Assembly: GCA_018402385.1 (NCBI GenBank)
Contig: JAGYJA010000003.1
Span: 124,001 to 188,000 of the forward strand
Direction: 5' to 3'
Source: Flavobacteriaceae bacterium
GTDB taxonomy: Bacteria > Bacteroidota > Bacteroidia > Flavobacteriales > Flavobacteriaceae
Length of the DNA: 64,000 nucleotides
The notes below the pieces were generated by a model. It was not told the DNA's origin. It saw nothing but the letters and a program-made list of their open reading frames with translations, and did no database searches. Shown here piece by piece: positions 30,031 to 38,992 of this stretch. The translations under genes were made by a program, and so were the position numbers. How positions within the stretch are numbered: the stretch's first letter is position 1; every line of letters begins with the position of its first letter.

Positions 30031-30855
30031 ATGAAAAAAATTCTTGTCCCTACAGATTTCTCAACACAAGCTGAACAAGCTCTAAAGGTTGCTGCGCAAT
30101 TAGCAAAAAAACATAAAAGCGAGATTTATTTACTCCACATGCTTGAACTTCCATTAAATCTTGTTGACAAAGCAAATTCAGGAGGTAGTTTGCCTGAATC
30201 ACTTTTTTTTATGAAACTCGCTCACAAAAGATTTAAGGAGGTTTTAAGTGCAGATTATTTAAAAGGAATAACCGTTTATGAAACTGTATTGTTTCAAGAG
30301 GCTTTTGATGGCATCATTGAAATTGCAAATAAAAACAAGGTGGACTTAATCATCATGGGATCACACGGCGCAAGTGGTTTTAAAGAAATGTTTATTGGCA
30401 GTAATACTGAAAAAGTGGTACGTACCTCTACCATCCCTGTATTAGTGATTAAAAATGAAAATAGCAAATTTACTATCAAAAACTTTGTGTTTGCAACAGA
30501 TTTTTCCAAAGAATGTCAAAAACCATTTAAAGAAGCTGTAAAATTTGCAGCGTCAGTCAAAGCTAAAATCCATTTACTTTACATCAATACCGCAACCAAT
30601 TTCCTGACGACCACAGAAGCTCAAGAAATTATGGACGGTTTTATAGATGGAATGGAATTATCAAATTACTCCCTCAATATTTACAATGACACTTCTGTCG
30701 AAAAAGGAGTTTTGAATTATGCGCAGGCCATTGATGCTGATTTAATAGGGATGGCCACTCATGGCAGAAAAGGATTGTCTCACTTCTTTAATGGAAGTGT
30801 GAGCGAAGATTTGGTAAACCACGCTAAAAGACCGGTGATTACCTTTAAAATTTAA
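30031..30855 (+). CDS. Tandem universal stress protein (UspA family)
   Basis: Two Usp domains in one chain of 274 residues. The first has the complete nucleotide-binding signature G-x2-G-x9-G-S (GSHGASGFKEMFIGS). The second keeps THGRKGLSHFFNGS but has Ala in place of the first Gly. Cytoplasmic. Such proteins bind ATP or AMP and help survival under stress; the exact role is unknown. I choose the ATG at 30031 (MKKILVPTDFS) over an upstream in-frame TTG at 30001, because the domain begins there. Confidence 0.9.
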   Translation: MKKILVPTDFSTQAEQALKVAAQLAKKHKSEIYLLHMLELPLNLVDKANSGGSLPESLFFMKLAHKRFKEVLSADYLKGITVYETVLFQEAFDGIIEIANKNKVDLIIMGSHGASGFKEMFIGSNTEKVVRTSTIPVLVIKNENSKFTIKNFVFATDFSKECQKPFKEAVKFAASVKAKIHLLYINTATNFLTTTEAQEIMDGFIDGMELSNYSLNIYNDTSVEKGVLNYAQAIDADLIGMATHGRKGLSHFFNGSVSEDLVNHAKRPVITFKI

Positions 30856-30874
30856 ATTTATAAATTTTATAAAA

Positions 30875-30907
30875 AACCGATTAGAAAATTCTAATCGGTT
30901 TTTTTGT
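30875..30907 (+). terminator. Intrinsic terminator of the universal stress protein gene
   Basis: Perfect stem AACCGATTAG/CTAATCGGTT with a six-base loop, followed by a T run. Confidence 0.85.
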
Positions 30908-30955
30908 TGGCTCACTAGGGCTTCCCTCGACAAGCTCGGGACAGGCTTCTCGCCA
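30898..30955. repeat. Copy of the tRNA-Gln 3' flank joined to a dispersed repeat
   Basis: The bases 30899-30922 repeat the 24 bases at the 3' end of tRNA-Gln and its flank (31007-31030). They run straight into CCTCGACAAGCTCGGGACAG, a member of the flavobacterial dispersed-repeat family. The direct repeats are about 108 bases apart. Confidence 0.6.
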
Positions 30956-30974
30956 ACATTACTTTGAATTTTCC

Positions 30975-31009
30975 AAAAAAAAAAGCCAACTCGATGGGAG
31001 TTGACTTTT
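30975..31009 (-). terminator. Terminator downstream of tRNA-Gln
   Basis: Stem CAACTC/GAGTTG with a short loop, flanked on the minus strand by a ten-T run. It also has seven T on the plus side, so it may act both ways. Confidence 0.6.
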
Positions 31010-31013
31010 TTTG

Positions 31014-31086
31014 TTGGCTCACTAGGGCTCGAACCTAGACTCTTCTGGACCAAAACCAGACGTGTTGCCAGTTACACCATGAGCCA
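31014..31086 (-). tRNA. tRNA-Gln (anticodon TTG)
   Basis: Read on the minus strand: acceptor TGGCTCA pairs with TGAGCCA. The anticodon stem TCTGG/CCAGA encloses the loop TTTTGGT, giving anticodon TTG. The T arm CTAGG-TTCGAGC-CCTAG is canonical. Discriminator base A is at 31014; the CCA tail is not encoded. Confidence 0.97.
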
Positions 31087-31102
31087 GTGCTTTTAGCGGT
31101 GG

Positions 31103-31133
31103 CAAATTTAGTACAAACTTTTTCTTCTACAAA
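31103..31133 (-). promoter_or_regulatory. Promoter of tRNA-Gln
   Basis: On the minus strand, TTTG (31130-31133) and TAAATTTG (31103-31110) are separated by exactly 19 bases. Transcription would start just upstream of the tRNA 5' end. Confidence 0.65.
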
Positions 31134-31248
31134 CTATTTATTAAAAAAATCCTGCTTTAAAAATAATTTCCTCTTTTTTATGTTAACTATAGCTAGATGC
31201 TAAATAAGAATTTTATATGTAAATTCGCCACTTTAAACCTTAGACTTG

Positions 31249-34200
31249 ATGAACAACTTCGACTTCAGAAAATGGAATCTCATCTCCGGATGGCTTGTTT
31301 TTTTTATTGCACTAACCACATACTGGCTAACTGTTGAACCTTCAATGAGTTTTTGGGATGCAGGCGAATATATCACTACCTCATCAAATCTGGAAGTGGG
31401 CCATCCCCCGGGCGCACCACTTTATCAAATGATTGGAGCTTTCTTTTCTCTATTTGCCTCAGATGTTTCTCAAATTGCCCTAATGGTAAACCTGGTGTCA
31501 GTATTTGCAAGTGCCTTTACGATACTCTTTATGTTTTGGTCAATTGGTATCATTCTTCAAAATATTATTTCTAAAAACGAGACGCTTGATACCAACAAGA
31601 ATATTTTAATCCTTGGCAGTTCCGCAGTGGGAGCACTGGCTTTTACTTTTACAGACAGTTTTTGGTTCAGTGCCCTGGAAGCAGAAGTCTATGCAATGGC
31701 TTCTTGTTTAATGGCAATTCTTTTCTATTTGGCACTGCGTTGGGAAAGAGAAATGAATACTCCCAGAGGTAACCGTTGGGTTGTTTTAATCGCGTTTGTT
31801 ATTGGTCTATCATTTGGGGTGCACTTTATGGGATTGTTGACCATCCCTGCAATGGGACTTTTGTATTATTTTAAAAATTACAAGACCGTTACAATTAAAA
31901 ACTTTATCCTGGCACATTTTGCTGTGGTGGGCATTTTGCTTTTCATATTTATGTTTATGCTGCCTATGACATTGCGGTTTTTTTCTGCCTCTGAACTGTT
32001 TTTTGTCAACTCCATGGGACTGCCTTTTGATTCAGGTACAATCATTGCCGGGTTGTTGATGATTGCTCTTTTTTACTTTTTACTAAAATACACTCGCAAA
32101 AGGGGTTTTGTTCAATTAAACACCTTAATGCTTGCTTTTCTCTTCATCTTCATTGGCTTTTCTTGCTGGTTGATGCTACCCATTAGAGCAAATGCCGGCA
32201 CTGTAATCAATGAAAACAGACCCAGTGACGCTCAGGAATTGCTGGCCTATTACAACAGAGAACAATATGGATCCCAAAGCTTGCTCTATGATGCCCAATT
32301 TACTGAAATGTATGCCGGTTATGACCGAAACAATCCTTACAAGGACGACAAACCCAATTATGAAAGAGATGAAAAAACCGGAAAATATATAATCGTTAAC
32401 AATTATAAAAATGCCATCCCCAATCTCGACGATGCTCATAAAACTTTTTTCCACGAATGTGGAGCACAGAGCACGCAGCCAATTATTTCAATATCGTTGG
32501 CGGAGTTGACTTTCAAGTAAAGCGAGAATTTCGAAATGAAGAAGCTTTGCTCAATGAAGTTGCTGGCTTCAAACACCGATTTAGTAGAGGAGAAATTGAT
32601 AGTGAAGAGTACCACGGATTTTTAATGCAGTTTAGTGACTACCTGGACATTGAAAAACCCTCTCTTGGTCAAAACATAAGGTATCTATTTCAATACCAGT
32701 TTGGGTATATGTACTGGAGATATTTTATGTGGAATTTCACCGGAAGACAAAATGATGTCCAAGGTAAAAATGATATTTTTGATGGCAACTGGCTAAGTGG
32801 CATTAATTTTATAGATGAAATGCGACTGGGTCCTCAATCCAACCTTCCCAGCGATGTTGAAAACAATAAAGGCCGAAACACCTATTTTTTCCTTCCGCTT
32901 ATTTTAGGGCTTCTGGGCATCGTTTTTCATTATGGCAAAGACAAAAGCAGTTGGTGGGTATTGATGGTGTTCTTTCTATTTACGGGTCTTGCTTTAAAAG
33001 TCTATCTCAATGAACGGCCTTTTGAACCCAGAGAACGTGACTATGCGTTAGTGGGTTCCTTTTATGTGTTTGCTATATGGATTGGTTTTGGGGTTTATGG
33101 CCTTTTTGAAATCATCAAGAAATACTTGCAGCCCAAAATTGCTGTTCCCGTTGTGATTGGAATTGGCTTGCTTGCTGCCCCTGTGTTACTCGCTTCACAA
33201 AACTGGGACGACCACGACCGCTCAGACCGCTATACTGCTTTGGCAATGGCAAAAAAATATCTGGACTCTGTAGATCCAAATGGCATCATATTCACCATTG
33301 GGGACAACGATACTTTCGCCATCTGGTATGCACAAGGAATAGAAGAATACCGCAGAGATGTGAGGCCCATCAACACCAGTTTGTTTAACACAGACTGGTA
33401 CATAGATGATATGAAGAAAGCGGCTTTTGAGAGCGCACCCATACCCTCACAACTTGTTCACGAACAATACCGTTATGGAACCCGGGATTATATCATTAAA
33501 CACCCACAAATTGAAGAAGATGACACACTTTCTATCAATAGATGGATGGATTGGGTTGCCAATGATGACCCTAGACTAACCGTTGAAATGCAAAGTGGAC
33601 AAATGCTTCAGACATTCCCGTCAAAAAACATTCGAATCCCGGTAGATAAAGAAGCGGTATTGCGAAATGGCATCGTCTCTGAAAAAGATGCACATCTTAT
33701 TGTTCCCTACATTGATGTCCAAATAAAGAGTGATGTATTGTATAAAAACAGAATGATGATGTTTGACATCATTGCCAATAATAACTGGGAACGACCCATC
33801 TATTTTACTGGCGGTGCTTTTAACGATGAAGAATATTTATGGATGAAAGATTACCTTCAACTCGATGGTTTAGCATACAAACTTGTCCCGATTAAAACGC
33901 CCGTTGATAAAAGAAACCCTTTTGATATGGGTCGCATTGACAGTGAAAAAATGTATTCGATTGTTAAAGACTGGGACTGGGGCAATTCTGGAAGTTCTGA
34001 CATTTACCACGATCCTGAAACTCGAAAAAATGCCATTAGTTATCGCAGCAATATCGCTCGACTTTCAGAACAACTCATACTAGAAGAACAATATGATAAA
34101 GCTGAAGAAATGCTGGATCTCGCAACTCAAAATATGCCTGTTCAATATTATGGATATTACACCCTTTTGGAGCCTTTTATATCGGGTTATTTTGAAGTAA

Positions 34201-34577
34201 ATCAAGAAGAAAAAGGAATTGAATTATACAAGCAGGTGGTGAAAACTTATCAGGAAAAATTAGATTACTATGCTACTTTTAGTTACACATTACAGCGCAA
34301 CTATCTGGAAACCATTTTAATGGATGTTGAGCGTTATAGAAGTCTTGTGGGCACCTTGCTTTACAGCCAAAATGAGGAGTTTTTAGCCTCAGAAGCGGAA
34401 ACCTTTAACAGCTACCTCAAAATGTTCAAACATTTTTATGCTAACGAAATAGAAGATGAAGTTTTTCAAGAGGATAGTCTGGAGGTAGATTTAGAAAACC
34501 CACCTATGGACTTCCCTGATGAAGAGACACTCCTAAAGATGATAGATTCTATGGAAAACGCCTTGAACGAAGAATAA
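31249..34577 (+). pseudogene. DUF2723 / TMEM260-like membrane protein, one-base frameshift in the middle
   Basis: A large integral membrane protein of about 1110 residues if repaired. The N-terminal half has about ten helices and the GT-C-like signature SFWDAGEYITTSSNLEVGHPP. The C-terminal half has further helices and a soluble helical-repeat tail (about 706 residues read in the second frame). The DUF2723 family is related to TMEM260, a protein O-mannosyltransferase, so a role in protein O-glycosylation is plausible. The first frame ends at 32520 with an unrelated tail. The T run at 32445-32450 has six T where seven would read TFFPRMWSTEHAANYF. Probable sequence error. An ATG at 31249 is preferred to the TTG three bases earlier. 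The polysaccharide deacetylase follows three bases after the stop. Confidence 0.85.
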
Positions 34578-34580
34578 ATT

Positions 34581-35207
34581 GTGAAGAATTATGTGGTTAA
34601 AATTCCGTTTTTTGTGCCTTTCTTTTATCCAAAAAGAATTTGGCACTTTTCAAGAACTGAAAAAACCATCTATTTAACCTTTGACGACGGCCCCATTCCT
34701 GAAGTAACTCCGTGGGTGTTGAATGAACTTAAAAAGTACAATGCCAAAGCGACCTTTTTTTGCATTGGTAAAAACATTGAAGAAAACCCAACTATTTTTA
34801 GGCAAATAGTTCTAGATGGTCACACAGTAGGCAATCATACTCGCAACCACCTGAACGCCCACAAGACTTCAGACATTGATTATTTACAAGACATTTCTGA
34901 TGCTCAACACTATTTTGACACTACTTTAAGGTTGTTTCGCCCTCCTTATGGCAAGCTCAACTCCAAAAAAACAAAATTACTGCTTAGCAAAGGCTATAAA
35001 ATAATAATGTGGGATGTTTTGAGTGCTGACTTTGACCAATCAATTACTGAGGAAACGTGTCTTAAAAATGTAATGAAAAACACCCGGGAAGGAAGTATTG
35101 TTATTTTTCATGACAGTAAAAAAGCAGCAAAAAAACTTCAGTATGTGTTACCAAAAGTGCTGGCCCACTTTTCAGAAAAAGGATTTGCTTTTAAGGCAAT
35201 TGCTTAA
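34581..35207 (+). CDS. Polysaccharide deacetylase (NodB family)
   Basis: A carbohydrate esterase 4 protein of 208 residues. All five NodB motifs are visible: TFDDGP (metal-binding Asp), HTxxH as GNHTRNH, RPPYG, the Trp/Asp motif MWDVLSADFD and the Leu/His motif IVIFHDS. There is no clear cleavable signal peptide, though the N-terminus is hydrophobic (IPFFVPFFYPK). Substrate could be peptidoglycan, lipid-linked sugar or an exopolysaccharide intermediate. The start is GTG, three bases after DUF2723, suggesting one transcript. Its stop overlaps the convergent thioredoxin-like gene. Confidence 0.92.
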   Translation: MKNYVVKIPFFVPFFYPKRIWHFSRTEKTIYLTFDDGPIPEVTPWVLNELKKYNAKATFFCIGKNIEENPTIFRQIVLDGHTVGNHTRNHLNAHKTSDIDYLQDISDAQHYFDTTLRLFRPPYGKLNSKKTKLLLSKGYKIIMWDVLSADFDQSITEETCLKNVMKNTREGSIVIFHDSKKAAKKLQYVLPKVLAHFSEKGFAFKAIA

Positions 35208-35500
35208 ACATATTCATTCACAAGGCCAATGAGTGTATTGGCATCCTGCTCGCCGCTTTGACGCCATTTCATCTCACCGTCTTTGTAAATCATCAATGTG
35301 GGCAAGCCCTTTATACGAAGGGCTTCAGCCAAATCTTTGTTTTTTTCAACATCAATTTTAATGACTTTGGCTTTGTCACCAAGAGCAGCAGCTACATCCC
35401 TTAAAACAGGATGCATCGCTGTGGATTGCTCATTCCAGTCTGTATAAAAATCTAACAAAACCGGAACCTGGGCACTGATTAATTCACCAAATTTTGACAT
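35204..35500 (-). CDS. Thioredoxin-fold protein lacking the CxxC active site
   Basis: A 98-residue protein with a complete thioredoxin fold: VLLDFYTDW before the active-site helix, the VIKIDVEKN strand and the cis-proline loop GLPTLMIYKDGE. Where WCGPC is expected it reads WNEQS, and the protein has no cysteine at all, so it cannot do dithiol chemistry. It may be a chaperone-like or regulatory protein. Cytoplasmic. It is monocistronic, with a perfect -7 box upstream; its 3' end overlaps the deacetylase by four bases. Confidence 0.88.
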   Translation of the reverse strand: MSKFGELISAQVPVLLDFYTDWNEQSTAMHPVLRDVAAALGDKAKVIKIDVEKNKDLAEALRIKGLPTLMIYKDGEMKWRQSGEQDANTLIGLVNEYV

Positions 35501-35521
35501 AGTACAACCTCTTTAGTTATA

Positions 35522-35529
35522 CAAATATA
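35522..35529 (-). promoter_or_regulatory. Promoter -7 box of the thioredoxin-fold gene
   Basis: Minus strand TATATTTG, perfect TAnnTTTG, 22 bases before the ATG. Confidence 0.55.
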
Positions 35530-35704
35530 GTATTTATGCTGAAATGTGGTGTTATTTAGGAAATTTTTAATACACAAGAAAAACGAGAAGATTAACTGTT
35601 TAAAAGCTGACTTAAGATAATAATTAATGATAAAATGAATTCATAGAGATGCATTTAAAATTGTTTTGAAAAAATGAAATCAATAACTCCCTGAACACCA
35701 TCCA

Positions 35705-38233
35705 TTAAAAATCATTCTCAATTGGAATAAAGTCATTTAATGTCTTCAATAATATCTTGGGATTTTGTTTCTTATTCGTTTTGAATAGCACCTTTTTATG
35801 CTCGCCTGGTAACAAATCAAAAAAATTGTCACTAAAATGCCCTTGTTGATCAGTGTATAAAAACACATTTTTTTGCAGGACTTTAGAGGTAATTTCAATT
35901 TCAAAACCATCGGCGACTTCCTTTAGGCTTTGCATAATTTCGCCATTTTCTAAAGCCAGCTCTTTTGGCTGGAGTAAATAAAATAGTGATTGCTTTTCTT
36001 GAAATGTTGCAACAAATACCATTCTATTGGCAACGATGTCATATCCCTTTACAGGAATTTGCATATACACTGCACTGCTATTAGGGGTAACCCGGACACT
36101 TTTAGAATATTCCTGCAGTTTGAATCCGTTAAAATCCAAAACTTCCACTTTTAAACTATCCTGATATTCTTTTAAATGGTCATTAACAATATAAACCTGA
36201 AGGGTATCATTAACAACTTCAGAAGTAATGAGTAGATTTTCAAAACTGCGCCTGGCCTGATAATGCAATGCTTTCCAGTTACCCAAAAAGTCGATACCTG
36301 ACCAACTCACCACCGGCCAGCAATCGTTGAGTTGCCAGTACAAACTGCCCATAGTATAAGGCCTTGCACGACGATGGGCTTCCATACCTTTGCCAATGCC
36401 ATACGCCTGTAGCAACTGACTTACATACACATAATCGGCAGCATTGTCCGGCACCGGAAAATCCCGCTCCATATATTCTCTAATTGTTTCAAAACCAACT
36501 CGGTGTTTTTGGTGCGTTTTAAATGCTGGCGAATCAATATCTAAACTGTCTCTGTTATTAATAAACCGAATGATTTCATAACTTGGAAAACCCTGAAAAC
36601 CAAATTCACTCATAAACCGCGGTACATTTTTTTCCAGGTCTTCAAATGGGTGACCGTCATGCCAAATCCACCAGTCGTGCGCATCACCTTCGGATTTGTA
36701 TCGCTCGTCACCACGACCAAACTTAGGGGAAGTTTCCCAATAAGCTACATCAGTTAAACGGCTTACTGTATTTGGCAATATAGAATCAAATACTTTTAAA
36801 TAATTGCCCCAAATCTCCTCCTTTTCGCTTTCACTTCTGCCATCCTGCCAACCCCAGCGATGCCAGCCTTCGCTACTTTCATTATTACCGCACCACAACG
36901 CAATACTGCTGTAGTTACGCAGTCGCTTTACATTGTCAATGGCTTCTTGCTGCACGTTGTTTAAAAAATCTTCATCACCCGGATACATCGCACACGCAAA
37001 CATAAAATCCTGCCAGATCAGGATGCCTTTTTCATCACATTTTTGATAAAAAACAGCATTCTCATAAATGCCGCCACCCCACACCCGAAGCATATTCATA
37101 TTGGCCGCCACAGCATCATTTAGCAATTGTTCATAATGCTGTTCTGTAACTTCACTTTGAAAACTGTTTTGTGGAATATAATTAGCGCCTTTCATAAAAA
37201 CCGGTTTCCCATTTACCTTAAAGTAAAACGACTCGCCTTCTGCATCTTTTTTGGTGATGTGCTCAATAGTGCGCAAGCCTTTTTTTAGTTTAAAGGCATC
37301 GACAAGAACGTTTTTATGCTTCAGTCTCACTTCCATCTCATACAAGTGTGGCTCCCCCAGATTGTGAGGCCACCAGCGTTTGGGATTTGTAATATCAAAC
37401 GGTATTTTAACCAATTGCTCCCCTTTGGTCAGTTGTAGTTTTTCTGAGACAAGTAATCTGTCAGAAACCAAAACCTCTACTACGAATTCCGTTTCCTCAG
37501 TTATGTTTAATCCTATTTCTGCTTCCAGTTGTGCCAATGCATCGGTTAGTGAAACTTGCTTAATGTAGATATCCTCAAATTTGGCGATGTCCCATGATTC
37601 TATATACACATCACGCCATATTCCCGAGGTATTGAACTTCGGGGCCCAATCCCAGCCGTATTGAAATTGCGCTTTACGCGAAAAAATACGCGGTCCTTCA
37701 GGAAGTTCGTAGCTTAATTTTTCCTTTTCGGCTTCTTCAAAGATATGCGTGGGCTCAAAAACAATTTTTAAATGATTTTCAGATTGAAGCAATTGCTTTA
37801 CATCCACTTTCCAATGGCGAAAAGCGTTGTTGGTTTCTAAGATCAGGCTATCATTCAAATACACGGTAGCATAGGTGTCCAGGCCTTCAAAATTTAACAG
37901 GTGATGCTTCATTTCCAGTGTAGTTTCGTCCACCGAAAAACGGGTTTGATATTCCCAATCGGTTTCAGATATCCATTGCAATTGTAATTCATTGTCCTTT
38001 TCAAAAGGATGTGGAATCAATTTGTTTTCATATAAATCTGTATGCACTGTTCCGGGAAAGGAAGCGGGATGCCAAATGGAATCCTTGCTGTTTTTAAATT
38101 GCCAATCTTGATGAAGGGTTTGTTTGGAAACAGGTTGATTGGATTGTTTGGCAACAGGTTCTTTGGATTGTTTATCACAGCCCAAAATCAATAAAAGAAC
38201 TAATACGAATATCTTATCCCTTCCTCTACCCAT
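35705..38233 (-). CDS. Beta-mannosidase, glycoside hydrolase family 2, lipoprotein
   Basis: Removes beta-linked mannose, for example the core Man-beta-1,4-GlcNAc of N-glycans. It has 842 residues. Lipobox LLILGC gives a lipid-anchored periplasmic or outer-membrane protein. Jelly-roll domain (DWQFKNSKDSIWHPASFPG), Ig-like domain, then the TIM barrel with acid/base Glu in WCGNNESSEGW (about residue 449) and nucleophile Glu in MSEFGFQGFPS (about 541). Its ATG overlaps the cutC stop (ATGGGTAG), indicating translational coupling. It is the last gene of the GH20-cutC-GH2 unit. Confidence 0.93.
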   Translation of the reverse strand: MGRGRDKIFVLVLLLILGCDKQSKEPVAKQSNQPVSKQTLHQDWQFKNSKDSIWHPASFPGTVHTDLYENKLIPHPFEKDNELQLQWISETDWEYQTRFSVDETTLEMKHHLLNFEGLDTYATVYLNDSLILETNNAFRHWKVDVKQLLQSENHLKIVFEPTHIFEEAEKEKLSYELPEGPRIFSRKAQFQYGWDWAPKFNTSGIWRDVYIESWDIAKFEDIYIKQVSLTDALAQLEAEIGLNITEETEFVVEVLVSDRLLVSEKLQLTKGEQLVKIPFDITNPKRWWPHNLGEPHLYEMEVRLKHKNVLVDAFKLKKGLRTIEHITKKDAEGESFYFKVNGKPVFMKGANYIPQNSFQSEVTEQHYEQLLNDAVAANMNMLRVWGGGIYENAVFYQKCDEKGILIWQDFMFACAMYPGDEDFLNNVQQEAIDNVKRLRNYSSIALWCGNNESSEGWHRWGWQDGRSESEKEEIWGNYLKVFDSILPNTVSRLTDVAYWETSPKFGRGDERYKSEGDAHDWWIWHDGHPFEDLEKNVPRFMSEFGFQGFPSYEIIRFINNRDSLDIDSPAFKTHQKHRVGFETIREYMERDFPVPDNAADYVYVSQLLQAYGIGKGMEAHRRARPYTMGSLYWQLNDCWPVVSWSGIDFLGNWKALHYQARRSFENLLITSEVVNDTLQVYIVNDHLKEYQDSLKVEVLDFNGFKLQEYSKSVRVTPNSSAVYMQIPVKGYDIVANRMVFVATFQEKQSLFYLLQPKELALENGEIMQSLKEVADGFEIEITSKVLQKNVFLYTDQQGHFSDNFFDLLPGEHKKVLFKTNKKQNPKILLKTLNDFIPIENDF

Positions 38234-38945
38234 TTTTTAAGATTTTACGGATGATTTCAGTGCTGGATTCAAACACTTTGTTTTCCTCAAAAAACTTTGT
38301 ACTATTCATGCTAACCAAAGGTTTCTGCGTTTCCTTAACTAAAACCGAAGCAGATGCGTGTACCTCTTCAAACCCGGCATCTTTAAAAAGCTTTACATTG
38401 TTTTCATGGATGCCGCCGCCGGGTACTATTTGCAGGCGACCTTTGGCTTGGTCTTTTAATTGAATCAAAAGGGCTATGCCCTGTTCTGCCGTTGTTGTTT
38501 GCCCTGAAGTTAAAACCCGGTCAACACCAATTTCAATTAATGTTTCTATTGCTTCTGCCGGGTTTGGCACCCAATCAAATGCCCGATGAAACGTAAACGA
38601 CAAGGGTTTGCTTAATGCTGCCAATACTTTGGTTCTTCTAACATCAATCGTGTTATCCTCCATTAAAACGCCGGAAACAATTCCTGCACAACCCATTTTT
38701 TTGCATTGCAGGATATCTGCTTTCATCATTTCAAATTCGTCGTGGGAGTATGTGAAATTACCACTTCGAGGCCTAATCAACACAAATACTGGAATGGAGA
38801 CTTTCTTTAAAACCTCTTGTATCATCCCAAACGACGGCGTTACACCACCCACAGCCAGCTCGCTGCACAACTCGATGCGGTGTGCTCCTGCTGTTTCAGC
38901 ATGAATTGCTGACTGAATAGTTGCTGTACAAATTTCTAGTACCAT
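38226..38945 (-). CDS. cutC: CutC family TIM-barrel protein
   Basis: A 239-residue member of the CutC family, historically called a copper homeostasis protein although the function is disputed. Landmarks: TAGAHRIELCSELAVGGVTPS, VFVLIRPRSGNFTYS, TFHRAFDW and the C-terminal VPGGGIHENNV. No signal peptide, so cytoplasmic. It is sandwiched between two exported glycosidases and overlaps the beta-mannosidase gene. This context points to a role in sugar metabolism rather than metal handling. The family call is sure, the function is not. Confidence 0.9.
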   Translation of the reverse strand: MVLEICTATIQSAIHAETAGAHRIELCSELAVGGVTPSFGMIQEVLKKVSIPVFVLIRPRSGNFTYSHDEFEMMKADILQCKKMGCAGIVSGVLMEDNTIDVRRTKVLAALSKPLSFTFHRAFDWVPNPAEAIETLIEIGVDRVLTSGQTTTAEQGIALLIQLKDQAKGRLQIVPGGGIHENNVKLFKDAGFEEVHASASVLVKETQKPLVSMNSTKFFEENKVFESSTEIIRKILKNG

Positions 38946-38992
38946 TGTTTTTATGTTCGTCTTCTTTGGATTTCTTTCCCCAAAAGCTGTGT

